64,000 nucleotides of DNA from CAZEHS01 sp964511875 (GCA_964511875.1 CAZEHS010000006.1:5132-69131), one strand, 5' to 3'; counted from the first letter of the stretch, positions 27,525-36,565 are shown. A program made the numbers and translations. The notes: generated by a model not told the origin, from the sequence alone.

Positions 27525-27627
27525 TTGACATCCTCCTTCGAAAAACTGAAAGGTATAATGATATTAGAAAGAACATATTATATATACCACCATAATTGTG
27601 AATTAATCAGCCCTGAGGAGGATTTCG

Positions 27628-28062
27628 ATGATAAGGACTATGATTTGTGTATTGATTGCAGGCATCATGATGGCAGGATGCACTGCGCAACCTGGACAAA
27701 CCCCTCCTTCCGGCGTTCCGGAAGAGCCAGTGCAGCCGGCAGCAGAAGAAAAAGCCCCTTATGTCAAAATCACGGCAGAGGAAGCCAAAAAAATAATGGA
27801 TGAACAGCCTGCAGTTGTTGTGGATGTTCGTACGCAGGAGGAATATGAGGAGGGCCATATCAAAGATGCCGTTCTGATTCCAGTTGATACGATTGAGAAA
27901 GAAGCCGGGAAGGTATTGACGGATAAATCAGCTGTCATCCTGGTATACTGCAGGAGCGGCAATAGAAGCAAAACAGCCAGTGAGGCACTGATAAACCTGG
28001 GATACCTGAATGTCTACGATTTTGGAGGAATAATCGACTGGCCTTATGAAGTCGTGAAATGA
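27628..28062 (+). CDS. single-domain rhodanese lipoprotein
   Basis: A 144-residue lipoprotein. The signal peptide ends in IMMAGCTAQ, then a Pro-rich linker, then one rhodanese domain with VVVDVRTQEEYEEGHI and the active-site loop CRSGNRSK near residue 108. The loop length (six residues) is typical of sulfurtransferases. It works outside the membrane, perhaps with the triple-domain protein at 12118. A ribosome site GAGGAGG precedes the ATG. The following gene is 13 bases downstream, so cotranscription is likely. Confidence 0.87.
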   Translation: MIRTMICVLIAGIMMAGCTAQPGQTPPSGVPEEPVQPAAEEKAPYVKITAEEAKKIMDEQPAVVVDVRTQEEYEEGHIKDAVLIPVDTIEKEAGKVLTDKSAVILVYCRSGNRSKTASEALINLGYLNVYDFGGIIDWPYEVVK

Positions 28063-28075
28063 ATGGAGGATCAAG

Positions 28076-28384
28076 ATGGATAAACCATATTTGTATATAT
28101 GGAAATACCGGGTTCCAGCAGAGAAAGAAGCTGAATTCATAAAAGCCTACGGATCAGAAGGCGATTGGGTCCTTTTGTTCCGGCAAGCTGAAGGGTATCA
28201 AAAGACACTGCTGCTCAAGGATATCGATTTGCCAGGCAGCTATACCAGTATTGACATGTGGGTGTCGTATAATGCTTTCAAAGCATTCAGGGAAGACTTC
28301 TCACTGGCATTCGAGGTACTGGATAAGCGCTGTGAAAATCTGACGGTTGAAGAAGTTCAGATAGGGCGGTATGAAATGGTCTAA
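28076..28384 (+). CDS. ABM-like (antibiotic biosynthesis monooxygenase fold) small protein
   Basis: A 102-residue dimeric alpha/beta barrel candidate. YLYIWKYRVPAEKEAEFIKAYGSEGDW and the later W...YNAFKAFREDF match the ABM fold. Such proteins include monooxygenases and heme-degrading enzymes, but many have no known activity. The ribosome site is GGAGG. The stop overlaps the upstream region of the DUF4003 gene by 35 bases, so it is probably part of the same transcript as the rhodanese gene. Confidence 0.6.
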   Translation: MDKPYLYIWKYRVPAEKEAEFIKAYGSEGDWVLLFRQAEGYQKTLLLKDIDLPGSYTSIDMWVSYNAFKAFREDFSLAFEVLDKRCENLTVEEVQIGRYEMV

Positions 28385-28418
28385 TGCTTGCTTTGGAATC
28401 GTAAAAACAGGAGGAAAT

Positions 28419-29411
28419 ATGAATCCGGTATTGATGGAAAAAGCAGAGCTCTTGGTAAGTAATTTTGAGGAGATCAATAAGGCATTCAAATGGGATTCAA
28501 GCCTCTCGAAGCATTTTGGCGCCATGGTGGCTGCAACAAGAGAGGCACGGATCGATGTAGAGAGAATTAGAGCGGCAAAAGCTGAAGTCAAAGTTGAAAC
28601 CGGATGGATGTCGCACTTCAGAGGAAACAATGAGTTTCTTATTGCGGTACTGATGAGTGTAGAAAATGACTCGGATTACATTCTGAAAAATGCAGTAGCT
28701 GTTTACGATTCAATGAAGGAAGCGGGTTTCAAAAGAAGCGATTATTTGGCGATAGCGGCTTACTTCGTATCAAAAGGGTCAGACAGCGGCAAGTGGAGCT
28801 ATGTGATCGAACGGATGAAGGGGTTTCATCAGGCCATGAAAGCCAATCACTTCTGGCTGACGTCGGATGATGATTATATTTATGCCGCTATTCTGGCAAT
28901 GACTCAATTGGAAATCGAATCTACGATGATCAACATCGAAGATTGCTACAAGATGCTCTCAAAGAGCGGACTTTCCCGAGGGAATGAGCTTCAGAACCTA
29001 TCCCATATTCTGGCGATCGGGGAAGACACCACTGAGAATAAATGCATGACAGCCATGGCGATTTACCACAAGCTTAAGGAAAAAAAGTGTAAACTCAGCG
29101 GATATGGTTTATCGGCTCTGGGAGCTCTGACACTGGTGACACAGGATGTTGATATTGTTGTCAGTGAAGTCAGCGATACGAATGAGCTTCTGCATGAAAA
29201 GAAGGGCTTTGGCATGTGGAATGCGGATGCAGGCACCCGGGCGATCCTGGCGACTACATTGGTAACGGATTACTATGGGGACCGGCTTTCCAAGGGGACA
29301 CTTGAGGCGACACTTGCCAACAGCATCAGCAGCATCCTGATTGCACAACAGGCGGCCAGTGCTGCTGCCATCATAGCTGCCACGAGTGCCACGACGGCTG
29401 CGAACACATAG
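28419..29411 (+). CDS. DUF4003 family protein
   Basis: About 330 residues, all helical, with no signal peptide. The family pattern is seen in SKHFGAMVAATREARIDVERI, NNEFLIAVLMSVENDSDYILKNAV and EAGFKRSDYLAIAAYFVSKG, and the C-terminus is Ala-rich. Function is unknown. A clean AGGAGG lies six bases before the ATG at 28419. The longer frame from 28371 overlaps the ABM gene and lacks a site. The gene closes the run of plus-strand genes and faces the RarD gene. Confidence 0.8.
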   Translation: MNPVLMEKAELLVSNFEEINKAFKWDSSLSKHFGAMVAATREARIDVERIRAAKAEVKVETGWMSHFRGNNEFLIAVLMSVENDSDYILKNAVAVYDSMKEAGFKRSDYLAIAAYFVSKGSDSGKWSYVIERMKGFHQAMKANHFWLTSDDDYIYAAILAMTQLEIESTMINIEDCYKMLSKSGLSRGNELQNLSHILAIGEDTTENKCMTAMAIYHKLKEKKCKLSGYGLSALGALTLVTQDVDIVVSEVSDTNELLHEKKGFGMWNADAGTRAILATTLVTDYYGDRLSKGTLEATLANSISSILIAQQAASAAAIIAATSATTAANT

Positions 29412-29468
29412 GGGCAGGCTAGGATCTAGATTTCTTTTCTCATGAATAGTAATGAAAAAGCCAAACTA

Positions 29469-30356
29469 TTAAACTGTTTTAGAAAGCATCTGGTACTGTG
29501 AATATGAAAAAATCGCCAATCCTAACCAAATGAAACTGAAGGAAATCAGACTGCGGCCATCAAAGGTTTCTTTGAACACTGTGATACCCAGAATCAGACT
29601 GATGGTGGGCGATATATACTGTAAAAACCCAAGGACATTCAGTGGAAGTTTTTTCGCTCCTTCTGCATAGCACAATAGCGGAACTGCAGTAAATATCCCA
29701 GATAGTGCGATAAGCGCCCAGAACCAATAAGGAAGGTTTCCGTTGATTCCCTGTCCGGTCATTTCCGCAAAAAGTATGTATACCAATGATGGAACGCTTA
29801 CTACCAGTGTCTCCAGGGTTAGACCGTTAAGTGAATCAAGGCCTGATTTTTTCTTTAGAACACCATAAATGGCAAAACTTACTGCCAAAGTCAAACCTAC
29901 AACCGGGATCCTTTGATAAAACCAGGTGCTGAGCAGGACGCCAATCAAGGCTGAAAACAGGCCGATTCCCTGAAGTCTGGTCATCTTTTCCTTGAAAAAA
30001 AACCGGCCGAACACTGTCAGGACCAGCGGGTTGATATAGTAACCCAAACTGGATTCTATCACATAGCCATTATTGACACCCCAGATATAGGTGAGCCAAT
30101 TCACTGAAATGAAAAGCGCGGAAGCTGAGCCGATTTTCCAGATCTTACGATCTCTCAGGAGTGAAAAGAAAGCTCGCACTCGGTTTTTTAACCGGAGCAG
30201 GATCAATAAAAAGACAAAAGACCAGATCACCCGTTGAGCAAATATCTGATAAGCACTGAGCTCGTGTACCAGGCGCCAGTAGAGTGGAAGCAACCCCCAT
30301 ATGAAGTAAGCGAGTGATCCATATGTAAGCCCTTCAAGGTAATTTTTTCGATCCAT
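29469..30356 (-). CDS. rarD: EamA/RarD family transporter
   Basis: A 295-residue protein with about ten membrane helices. The N-terminus GLTYGSLAYFIWGLLPLYWRLV, then AQRVIWSFVFLLIL, and the later SLGYYINPLVLTVFGR and LNVLGFLQYISPTISLILG are the RarD signature. The family is in the drug/metabolite transporter superfamily, with chloramphenicol sensitivity reported for E. coli RarD. The native substrate is unknown. It is divergent from endonuclease IV with a 61-base gap. Confidence 0.87.
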   Translation of the reverse strand: MDRKNYLEGLTYGSLAYFIWGLLPLYWRLVHELSAYQIFAQRVIWSFVFLLILLRLKNRVRAFFSLLRDRKIWKIGSASALFISVNWLTYIWGVNNGYVIESSLGYYINPLVLTVFGRFFFKEKMTRLQGIGLFSALIGVLLSTWFYQRIPVVGLTLAVSFAIYGVLKKKSGLDSLNGLTLETLVVSVPSLVYILFAEMTGQGINGNLPYWFWALIALSGIFTAVPLLCYAEGAKKLPLNVLGFLQYISPTISLILGITVFKETFDGRSLISFSFIWLGLAIFSYSQYQMLSKTV

Positions 30357-30417
30357 GGCACCCTCATTGGTTTAGACATAACTTATACCATTCTATTTTA
30401 ACATCACGGAGGTAATA

Positions 30418-31254
30418 ATGCTGAACATCGGTTGTCATTTATCTTCCTCTAAAGGCTTTATGGAGATGGGAAGAACAGCGCTGCAGATCAATGCCAACAC
30501 GTTTCAATATTTTTCGCGCAATCCACGGGGCAGTAAGGTAAAGGCGCTTGATCTGGATGATATAGCCGCGTATCGGAAACTGGCAGAGGAGAACCGCTTC
30601 GCCGTCATTCTTTGCCACGCACCCTACACCCTTAACCCCTGCTCGGCCGATGAGAAAGTGCGGGAATTTGCACAGCAGATAATGGCGGATGATCTGGAGC
30701 GAATTGAGCATGTACCAGGCAGCCTCTATAACTTTCATCCTGGAAGCCATACGGGGCAGGGGGCAGATGTGGGAATCATGCTGATCCAGTCGCTCCTGAA
30801 CACGGTTATAAAGCCGCAGCAAACTACTACCGTACTGCTGGAAACAATGGCGGGCAAGGGATCGGAAGTGGGCGGCACATTCGAGGAACTGAGACGTATC
30901 ATGGATGGTGTCATCCATAAGGAGAAAATGGGTGTCTGTCTGGATACGTGCCATGTTTTCGATGGCGGGTATGATATCGTTAATGATCTGGACGGCGTGT
31001 TGGAACGATTTGACAGTGTGATCGGGCTTGACCGTCTTCGCGCTGTTCATCTGAATGACAGCCTGAATCCGATGGCCAGCAGGAAGGACAGGCACGCGAA
31101 AATCGGACAAGGTAAGATCGGCCTGGCTGCCATAGTACGGATCATCAATCACCCATACCTGCGACACCTGCCTTTTCTTCTCGAAACGCCAAATGAAGTG
31201 CCCGGTTATGCGGAGGAGATATCACTGCTCCGTGAAGCATTCGTTGGCGATTGA
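30418..31254 (+). CDS. nfo: deoxyribonuclease IV (AP endonuclease)
   Basis: A 278-residue TIM-barrel endonuclease that cuts the DNA backbone 5' to abasic sites in base-excision repair. Motifs are all in place: GCHLSSSKG, QINANTFQYFSRNPRG, HAPYTLN, FHPGSHTG, LLETMAGKGSEVG, CLDTCHVFDGGYD and HLNDSLN. They hold the three-zinc site. The ribosome site is GGAGG, eight bases before the ATG. Length is normal. It is divergent from rarD and is followed by a terminator. Confidence 0.95.
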   Translation: MLNIGCHLSSSKGFMEMGRTALQINANTFQYFSRNPRGSKVKALDLDDIAAYRKLAEENRFAVILCHAPYTLNPCSADEKVREFAQQIMADDLERIEHVPGSLYNFHPGSHTGQGADVGIMLIQSLLNTVIKPQQTTTVLLETMAGKGSEVGGTFEELRRIMDGVIHKEKMGVCLDTCHVFDGGYDIVNDLDGVLERFDSVIGLDRLRAVHLNDSLNPMASRKDRHAKIGQGKIGLAAIVRIINHPYLRHLPFLLETPNEVPGYAEEISLLREAFVGD

Positions 31255-31259
31255 AAAAT

Positions 31260-31312
31260 GGACCCCATGATGCGCGGCAAGTCATGTGACTGGGCTGCGT
31301 ATCATGGGGTCC
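31260..31312. terminator. terminator between nfo and the GNAT-nitrilase gene
   Basis: GGACCCCATGATGCGC pairs with GCGTATCATGGGGTCC (one mismatch) around a 21-base loop. It sits between two converging genes and probably works in both directions. Confidence 0.7.
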
Positions 31313-31330
31313 TATCAGGATCATCGGGGA

Positions 31331-32872
31331 TCATTGGTCTGTCAGATCCCTCAGTTCATATAAATCGATGCGTCTGTTTTTAAGCAACGTGACAGTGCCT
31401 GATTTTCTTGAACGCTTCAACAATTCAAGATCGACATCTCCAACGATTACCATCTCAAGATTTGGAGTGCACTCAGCCATGATGCCGTCTCTTGGGAAAG
31501 AAAAATCAGAAGGGGTAAAAATTGCTGATTGGGCATATTGGATATCCATATTCTCTACATGCGTTAAGTTGCCTACAGTTCCTGCGATGACCGTATAGAC
31601 CTGATTCTCAACTGCTCGTGCCTGTGCGCAGTATCTTACGCGCAAATATCCCTGCCGTTCATCAGTGCAGAATGGCGTGAATATGATATTGGCACCCCGT
31701 TCAGTGACCAAACGTGCAAGCTCAGGGAATTCAATATCATAGCAGATGAGTATCGCAATTTTTCCGCAGTCCGTGTCGAATACCCGTATCTGATCTCCGG
31801 TCGAGATACCCCACCATTGCTGTTCATTGGGTGTGATATGCAGCTTGTATTGCTTTTCGATGGTACCATCCCGTCTGAAAAGGTAAGCGATATTGTATAT
31901 CAGTCCATCCTCTTCAACAAAATGAGACCCGCCGATGATGTTCACATTGTATCTGACTGCGAAATGTGTAAAAATTTCGATATACTGTTCTGTAAAGGTT
32001 GTCAGTTTTCTAACCGACTGACTGGGAGTATCCTGATCGACAAAGGATAACAACTGCGTCGTGAATATTTCTGGAAAAACCACGAAATCAGATTTGTAGT
32101 TGGATGCGACATCCACATAATACTCACATTGATGCGCGAACTCCTCGAAAGAATTGATCTTTTTCATCATATACTGAATGACACAGATCCTCACAGGAAA
32201 TGCTGTTTTGAAGAGATGCGAACTTGAAGACTGATATTCAATATTGTTCCATTCCATCAATGTAGCAAATTGTTTTGAGGCTTTATCCTCAGGAATGTAC
32301 TTTTTTATTATTCGTTTCAGAACAAACCCACTCATGAGCTGGAAGGTCAAAATCGGATCATATAAGTTGTGAGCGATGACTTCCTGAGCATACTGCTGCG
32401 GACTCATTTCATTGGAATATTTGCCGTAGTTAGGAATTCTGCCGCCAATCACAATGCTTTTCAGGTTCAAGGTCTGAACCAGTTCTTTCCGGGCTTCGTA
32501 GAGTCTTTTGCCGATTTTCATATTTCTAAAATCGGGATGGACCATGACTTCGATTCCATAGAGGTTATATCCTTCAGGATTATGATTCGTGATGAATCCG
32601 TTGTCAGTGATTTCATCCCATGAATGCTGGTCATCATATTCATCAAAATTGATGATCAGGCTTGAGCTGGAGCCAATGATGACGCCATCATATTCAACGC
32701 AGATCTGACCCTCAGGGAAGATTTTATGATGGCTTTTCAGCTGTGGAATTGTCCAGGTAGACATTGTTGGAAAACAAAGTTTCTGAAGAGCGATAATGGC
32801 TTCAAAATCTTTTTCCTGGATTGTTCTGACGATGATTATCTTTTCGAATTTGGACAAATCGATATCTGGCAT
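31331..32872 (-). CDS. GNAT acetyltransferase - nitrilase fusion, YhcX-like
   Basis: About 513 residues. The N-terminal half is a GNAT domain with IEVMVHPDFRNMKIGKRLYEA, the acetyl-CoA loop. The C-terminal half is a carbon-nitrogen hydrolase with the catalytic Glu (VVFPEIF), Lys (YKLHITPNE) and Cys (ILICYDIEFPE). The two-domain order and length match Bacillus YhcX. The family hydrolyses amides, but the substrate is unknown; the pairing suggests an acetylated or acylated amide. ATG 32872 has AAGGAGTG upstream. A longer frame beginning at 32917 lacks a site. Confidence 0.88.
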   Translation of the reverse strand: MPDIDLSKFEKIIIVRTIQEKDFEAIIALQKLCFPTMSTWTIPQLKSHHKIFPEGQICVEYDGVIIGSSSSLIINFDEYDDQHSWDEITDNGFITNHNPEGYNLYGIEVMVHPDFRNMKIGKRLYEARKELVQTLNLKSIVIGGRIPNYGKYSNEMSPQQYAQEVIAHNLYDPILTFQLMSGFVLKRIIKKYIPEDKASKQFATLMEWNNIEYQSSSSHLFKTAFPVRICVIQYMMKKINSFEEFAHQCEYYVDVASNYKSDFVVFPEIFTTQLLSFVDQDTPSQSVRKLTTFTEQYIEIFTHFAVRYNVNIIGGSHFVEEDGLIYNIAYLFRRDGTIEKQYKLHITPNEQQWWGISTGDQIRVFDTDCGKIAILICYDIEFPELARLVTERGANIIFTPFCTDERQGYLRVRYCAQARAVENQVYTVIAGTVGNLTHVENMDIQYAQSAIFTPSDFSFPRDGIMAECTPNLEMVIVGDVDLELLKRSRKSGTVTLLKNRRIDLYELRDLTDQ

Positions 32873-32933
32873 AAAATCACTCCTTGGAATATTAATGAGC
32901 CTAATGGTTGAAATCAACCTTCAAATGAAGAAA

Positions 32934-32965
32934 AAGAAGCTGTCTCAGTTTTGAGGCAGCTTCTT
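32934..32965 (-). terminator. terminator after L25
   Basis: AAGAAGCTGTCTCA pairs with TGAGGCAGCTTCTT through a tight loop. It lies 15 bases past the L25 stop on the minus strand, with T-rich sequence after it on that strand. Confidence 0.85.
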
Positions 32966-32980
32966 CGAGACATGATTGTC

Positions 32981-33598
32981 TTACTTTTTATCTTCAACTG
33001 GAGCAGGTTCTTCAACAGCTTCCGGTTCCTCTTCTTCCTGAACCTTTGCAGGGTAAACCAGAGTGAACAGCGGTAAATCAGGATCTGTAAACACTTTGAT
33101 TTTCTCATTTGTTGTGATCGGCAGATCAGACACTTTGATCATTTCGCCATACTTCAATTCAGAAACATCTACATTGATACTGTCCATCAGGTTTTCCGGC
33201 AGTGTTTCAATTTCAAGTTCGCTGACAAGCTCCTGTGCAATGAGATCCATCGGCAATTTATCCTTACCGACATAGTGCAGTTTTACATGAAGCTTAACCT
33301 TGTCACCCTTTGTAAGAGCTTGCAGGTCAACGTGCAGCACTGAATTCTGGAACACGTCCTTCTGGACTTCCTTCAGCAGGGCCATAACCTCTTTACCGCC
33401 GATTTTGACATAAACCTTGGAGCCGACATAATTGGATGCAAGAAACTTATCAACTTCGAGTTTTTCCAGCATTACCGGTTGTGGGTCCATATGGCCGCCG
33501 TATAGGATTCCTGGTATAAAGCCGCTTTTACGTAAATGGTTCGATTTATTCGAACCTAGAGCATCTCTTGACTGGGCGTTCAAAAATAATTTCGACAT
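32981..33598 (-). CDS. rplY: 50S ribosomal protein L25/general stress protein Ctc
   Basis: A 205-residue long form of L25. The N-terminal 5S rRNA-binding domain has RDALGSNKSNHLRKSGFIPGILYGG, and the TL5-type C-terminal beta domain has LHVKLHYVGKDKLP and LPENLMDSINVDVSEL. It ends in a Glu/Pro-rich acidic tail, as in Gram-positive Ctc. It binds 5S rRNA in the large subunit and is stress-induced in Bacillus. The ribosome site is GGAGG. A promoter is visible upstream. Confidence 0.93.
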   Translation of the reverse strand: MSKLFLNAQSRDALGSNKSNHLRKSGFIPGILYGGHMDPQPVMLEKLEVDKFLASNYVGSKVYVKIGGKEVMALLKEVQKDVFQNSVLHVDLQALTKGDKVKLHVKLHYVGKDKLPMDLIAQELVSELEIETLPENLMDSINVDVSELKYGEMIKVSDLPITTNEKIKVFTDPDLPLFTLVYPAKVQEEEEPEAVEEPAPVEDKK

Positions 33599-33645
33599 GA
33601 TATTCCTCCTATTGCAAATGAGTTACGTAAACCGCACTCTATTTT

Positions 33646-33674
33646 ATTATACTCCATTTCACAAAAAATAGCAA
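33646..33674 (-). promoter_or_regulatory. sigma-A-type promoter of the L25 gene
   Basis: On the minus strand TTGCTA and a perfect TATAAT are 17 bases apart, about 48 bases before the ATG. It is a housekeeping promoter. Confidence 0.7.
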
Positions 33675-33714
33675 AATACCACATTATGGCACATAGGCAA
33701 TATAAAGCATTGTC

Positions 33715-33743
33715 TTGACAGTGGTTGCAATTACGGTTAACCT
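33715..33743 (+). promoter_or_regulatory. candidate promoter of the pgsB operon
   Basis: TTGACA and TAACCT are 17 bases apart. The -10 is imperfect, the -35 is consensus. A stem-loop lies between this and pgsB. Confidence 0.5.
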
Positions 33744-33784
33744 GATTGTATGTTCAATTGGTGCAAGACTCTACGATGATTCGG

Positions 33785-33827
33785 AAGCCGGAATACTCTG
33801 AGAAATAGTTTCTCGAGATTCCGGCTT
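33785..33827 (+). terminator. leader hairpin before pgsB
   Basis: AAGCCGGAAT pairs with ATTCCGGCTT, with an inner CTGAGAAA/TTTCTCGAG stem. A TTTAACTATT tail follows. It lies in the untranslated leader of the pgs operon, where no coding region precedes it on the same strand. It is therefore a candidate attenuator. Confidence 0.5.
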
Positions 33828-33871
33828 TAACTATTAGTGCACCATCAAATTGAAAATAGAAATGAGGTCTT

Positions 33872-35047
33872 ATGAAAATGCTGCTTATCGCTTTAGTACC
33901 TTTAGTCGTACTGATTATCGGTATTATTGAAAAAACACGCCATGATAGGAACATCGACAAACTGAAGCTTCGAATCAACATCAACGGAACCCGTGGAAAG
34001 TCAACAGTCACCAGACTCATTACGGCGATTGTCAAGGAAGCGGATTATAAAGTGGTCGGCAAGACGACTGGTACAAGTGCGCGTATCATATATTGGAACC
34101 AGGAAACTGAAGAGCCGCTCAAAAGGGGACCTTTGGGACCGAATATCATCGAACAGAAGCATGTCGTTAAAAAGTGTATAGAAAGAGGTGGGGAAGCCTT
34201 TGTAACGGAATGCATGGCTGTGAATCCTGACTATCAGATCATTTTTCAGGAAAAGCTGGTCAGAGCCAATTTGGGCGTCATTGTAAACGTCAGGGAAGAT
34301 CATTTGGATCTGTGCGGGCCAACGCTTGAGTATATTGCAGAATCTTTTACAGCAACTATTCCATATAACGGATGTCTCGTCGTTGAAAAGAGTCCTTTTG
34401 ATGAAATGTTCCGATCCGTAGCTGAAAAAAGGAATTCAAGGATCATCATCACAGACAAGGATACAGTTCCGGAAAGTCTGATCAATCAGTTCGGCTATGT
34501 TCTGTTTCCTGAGAATCTTTCTGTTGCGCTTGGAGTCGCAGAAGCGTTGGAAATTTCGATGGAGGTTGCTATAAGAGGAATGCTGGCGGCAAATCCGGAT
34601 CCGGGTGCTCTAAGGGTACATAGCCTTGATAAGAATGAAAGCTTTGATGTGATCAATGCATTTGCTGCGAATGATCCGAGTTCAACGCTTCAAATCTGGA
34701 ATCATCTGAAAGGGAGATACCCTGCTGACTTGAAGCCGAATGTGATTCTAAACTGCAGACCGGACAGGGTGGATCGAACGCTTCAGTTTGCTAAGGATGT
34801 GCTCCCGCGTATGGATTTGAATCTGCTGATCACGATGGGTTCAAACTCAAAAGATGTAAAAAGTGCTGTAGAATCAGGAATGATCGTGTGTGAAAAGCAC
34901 CTCGATCTCATTGAGATGTCCCCAGAGTCTGTTTTCAACGAATTGGAAAGTGTTCAAGGGATAAATCCAGTATTTTGTATCGGTAATATTCACGGCGGCG
35001 GTGAAGAACTCGTCGAATTATTCATCAACGAATACAGCTGCGCTTGA
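33872..35047 (+). CDS. pgsB: poly-gamma-glutamate synthase subunit PgsB/CapB
   Basis: A 391-residue amide ligase with an N-terminal membrane helix. The ATP site is ININGTRGKSTVTRLI, near residues 36-50. VGKTTGTSARIIYW, RGPLGPNIIEQ and TECMAVNPDYQ are PgsB hallmarks, and the Mur-ligase-type fold is followed by NVREDHLDLCG. It polymerises glutamate through its gamma-carboxylate, in a membrane complex with PgsC. Length matches Bacillus PgsB. It is the first gene of a short operon with pgsC, a small protein and a hydrolase. Confidence 0.93.
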   Translation: MKMLLIALVPLVVLIIGIIEKTRHDRNIDKLKLRININGTRGKSTVTRLITAIVKEADYKVVGKTTGTSARIIYWNQETEEPLKRGPLGPNIIEQKHVVKKCIERGGEAFVTECMAVNPDYQIIFQEKLVRANLGVIVNVREDHLDLCGPTLEYIAESFTATIPYNGCLVVEKSPFDEMFRSVAEKRNSRIIITDKDTVPESLINQFGYVLFPENLSVALGVAEALEISMEVAIRGMLAANPDPGALRVHSLDKNESFDVINAFAANDPSSTLQIWNHLKGRYPADLKPNVILNCRPDRVDRTLQFAKDVLPRMDLNLLITMGSNSKDVKSAVESGMIVCEKHLDLIEMSPESVFNELESVQGINPVFCIGNIHGGGEELVELFINEYSCA

Positions 35048-35060
35048 TCGGAGGATTTGA

Positions 35061-35513
35061 ATGTCTGCACATGAAATTTATTTTGCAATGGTTGTAGGAA
35101 CCTTACTCAGTTTGATCTATGTAGAAGTAACGAATTTCCTGCCTGCGGGAATTGTTGTTCCCGGCTATCTGGCACTGAGGATGGAAAATCCTGCAATACT
35201 GCTGGGGATTTTCCTGATCAGTATTGCAACCTATTACATCGTTGTTTATGGGATTTCCAAAGTGACAATCCTATATGGCAAACGGAAATTTGCGGCAATG
35301 ATTGTTGTAGCCGTGTTGTTGAAATTGATAGGAGATGGTGTTGCTGGAAATCTTTTTAGCGGTCCGGTAGAACTGGAGGCGTTGGGGGTAGTCGTACCAG
35401 GTCTTCTGGCTAATACGATCGAACGGCAGGGTATACTTGTCACATTAGGCAGTACGACACTTATGGCATCAGTGACCTTCCTGGGACTTGTTTTCTTCAG
35501 AATGGTTGCTTGA
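35061..35513 (+). CDS. pgsC: poly-gamma-glutamate synthase subunit PgsC/CapC
   Basis: A 150-residue integral membrane protein with four to five helices. EVTNFLPAGIVVPGYLAL and VVVPGLLANTIERQG are the PgsC/CapC signature. It is the membrane partner of PgsB, required for synthesis and probably for export of the polymer. GGAGG lies eight bases before the ATG. It is 13 bases after pgsB. Confidence 0.92.
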   Translation: MSAHEIYFAMVVGTLLSLIYVEVTNFLPAGIVVPGYLALRMENPAILLGIFLISIATYYIVVYGISKVTILYGKRKFAAMIVVAVLLKLIGDGVAGNLFSGPVELEALGVVVPGLLANTIERQGILVTLGSTTLMASVTFLGLVFFRMVA

Positions 35514-35529
35514 AAGGAGCGAATAATAT

Positions 35530-35688
35530 ATGAAAGAGACTTCCATTGAAAAACAACTGACTTTTAAAGAAAGATTTCTTGGATTTGTAAAGACCACACG
35601 GCGATACAATGAGTTCTGCATAGTGATTTCACTACTTTTGGTAACGATTTCCTTGGTAACATTGGAAATAATCCGATTCTCAAGTTAG
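35530..35688 (+). CDS. small single-pass membrane protein of the pgs operon
   Basis: A 52-residue frame starting MKETSIEKQLTFKERFLGFV with one hydrophobic helix (CIVISLLLVTISLVTLEII). AAAGGAG lies upstream. It occupies the place where Bacillus has PgsA, but it is far too small to be PgsA. Its position resembles the accessory PgsE/CapE slot, though no sequence match is claimed. Confidence 0.6.
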   Translation: MKETSIEKQLTFKERFLGFVKTTRRYNEFCIVISLLLVTISLVTLEIIRFSS

Positions 35689-35705
35689 TTGCGGGGGTGT
35701 TAGCG

Positions 35706-36563
35706 ATGAAGGTACTCATAGCGGTGTTCGGAATCCTGGCTCTGCTGTTTCAATCGGTTTCATATGCAGACTCAGACAAATATGAAAGCTTCAGTAAAAT
35801 GAGCGCTTCTGAGCGTGAAGGGATTGACTTTGCCGTTGTAACGAAGGATACGTCTTCAGGTGTTCTCATCATGGCCATCCACGGCGGGAAAATTGAAGGC
35901 GGCACTGACCAGTTAGCAGGTCTGATTGCTGATCGCGGCAACTACGACAGCTACGTCTTTAAAGCTATGAAGAAAGCGAACAATCAGGATCTGCATGTGA
36001 CATCGACCCGCTATGATGAGCCGCGAGCACTGGAGATGACGTCAAAAGCCACTTTGACCGTATCAATTCATGGTTTTTCAGGCACCACAAGTGAGACGAT
36101 TGTAGGAGGACGAGATCAAAGCAAAGCTGCAATCGTCAAAAAACACTTGTCTGCATCAGGATTCAGAATAAAGGACACCGCTAAATTCAATGGTGATGAC
36201 CCAACTAACATTGTGAATCGGAACTTGAATGAAAAAGGAATTCAGCTTGAACTGTCTTCGGCTCAACGCAAAGCATTTTCGGAAGCACACGTCTTGAAAA
36301 AGTATGCTCAAGCGATAAATGATGCACTTGAAGAGTGCGAGACCTCCAGGAATCCTGCTTTTGACACGCCGCCGTTGGCTGCTGATCCAGTGGGGGAAGC
36401 TGTGCGGGCGCCTGATGATGAAAAAATCACCGGGAGTGAGATGATAGAAAGTGAAATCAGCAAAAAGACAGCTTCGATTACGAACGAAATCCCAGCTTCT
36501 CGCCTTAATGGCAAATGGACATTCATGCAGCTCATATTCCGGATAATCATCATTGTCATTTGA
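35706..36563 (+). CDS. poly-gamma-glutamate hydrolase family protein
   Basis: About 285 residues with a signal peptide (VFGILALLFQSVSYADS). The hydrolase domain has MAIHGGKIEGGTDQLA, VSIHGFSG and GIQLELSS. These are the zinc-binding blocks of the PF05908 family, which includes phage PghP and related bacterial enzymes. The last 15 residues are hydrophobic (FMQLIFRIIIIVI), suggesting a C-terminal membrane anchor. It lies nine bases after the small protein, so is part of the pgs operon. It probably trims or releases polymer. ATG 35706 follows GGGGG. Confidence 0.85.
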   Translation: MKVLIAVFGILALLFQSVSYADSDKYESFSKMSASEREGIDFAVVTKDTSSGVLIMAIHGGKIEGGTDQLAGLIADRGNYDSYVFKAMKKANNQDLHVTSTRYDEPRALEMTSKATLTVSIHGFSGTTSETIVGGRDQSKAAIVKKHLSASGFRIKDTAKFNGDDPTNIVNRNLNEKGIQLELSSAQRKAFSEAHVLKKYAQAINDALEECETSRNPAFDTPPLAADPVGEAVRAPDDEKITGSEMIESEISKKTASITNEIPASRLNGKWTFMQLIFRIIIIVI

Positions 36564-36565
36564 TC

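Noticed and set aside
27525..27559. TTGACA and TATAAT upstream of the rhodanese lipoprotein
   Set aside because: Spacing is 23 bases, too long for a sigma-A promoter.
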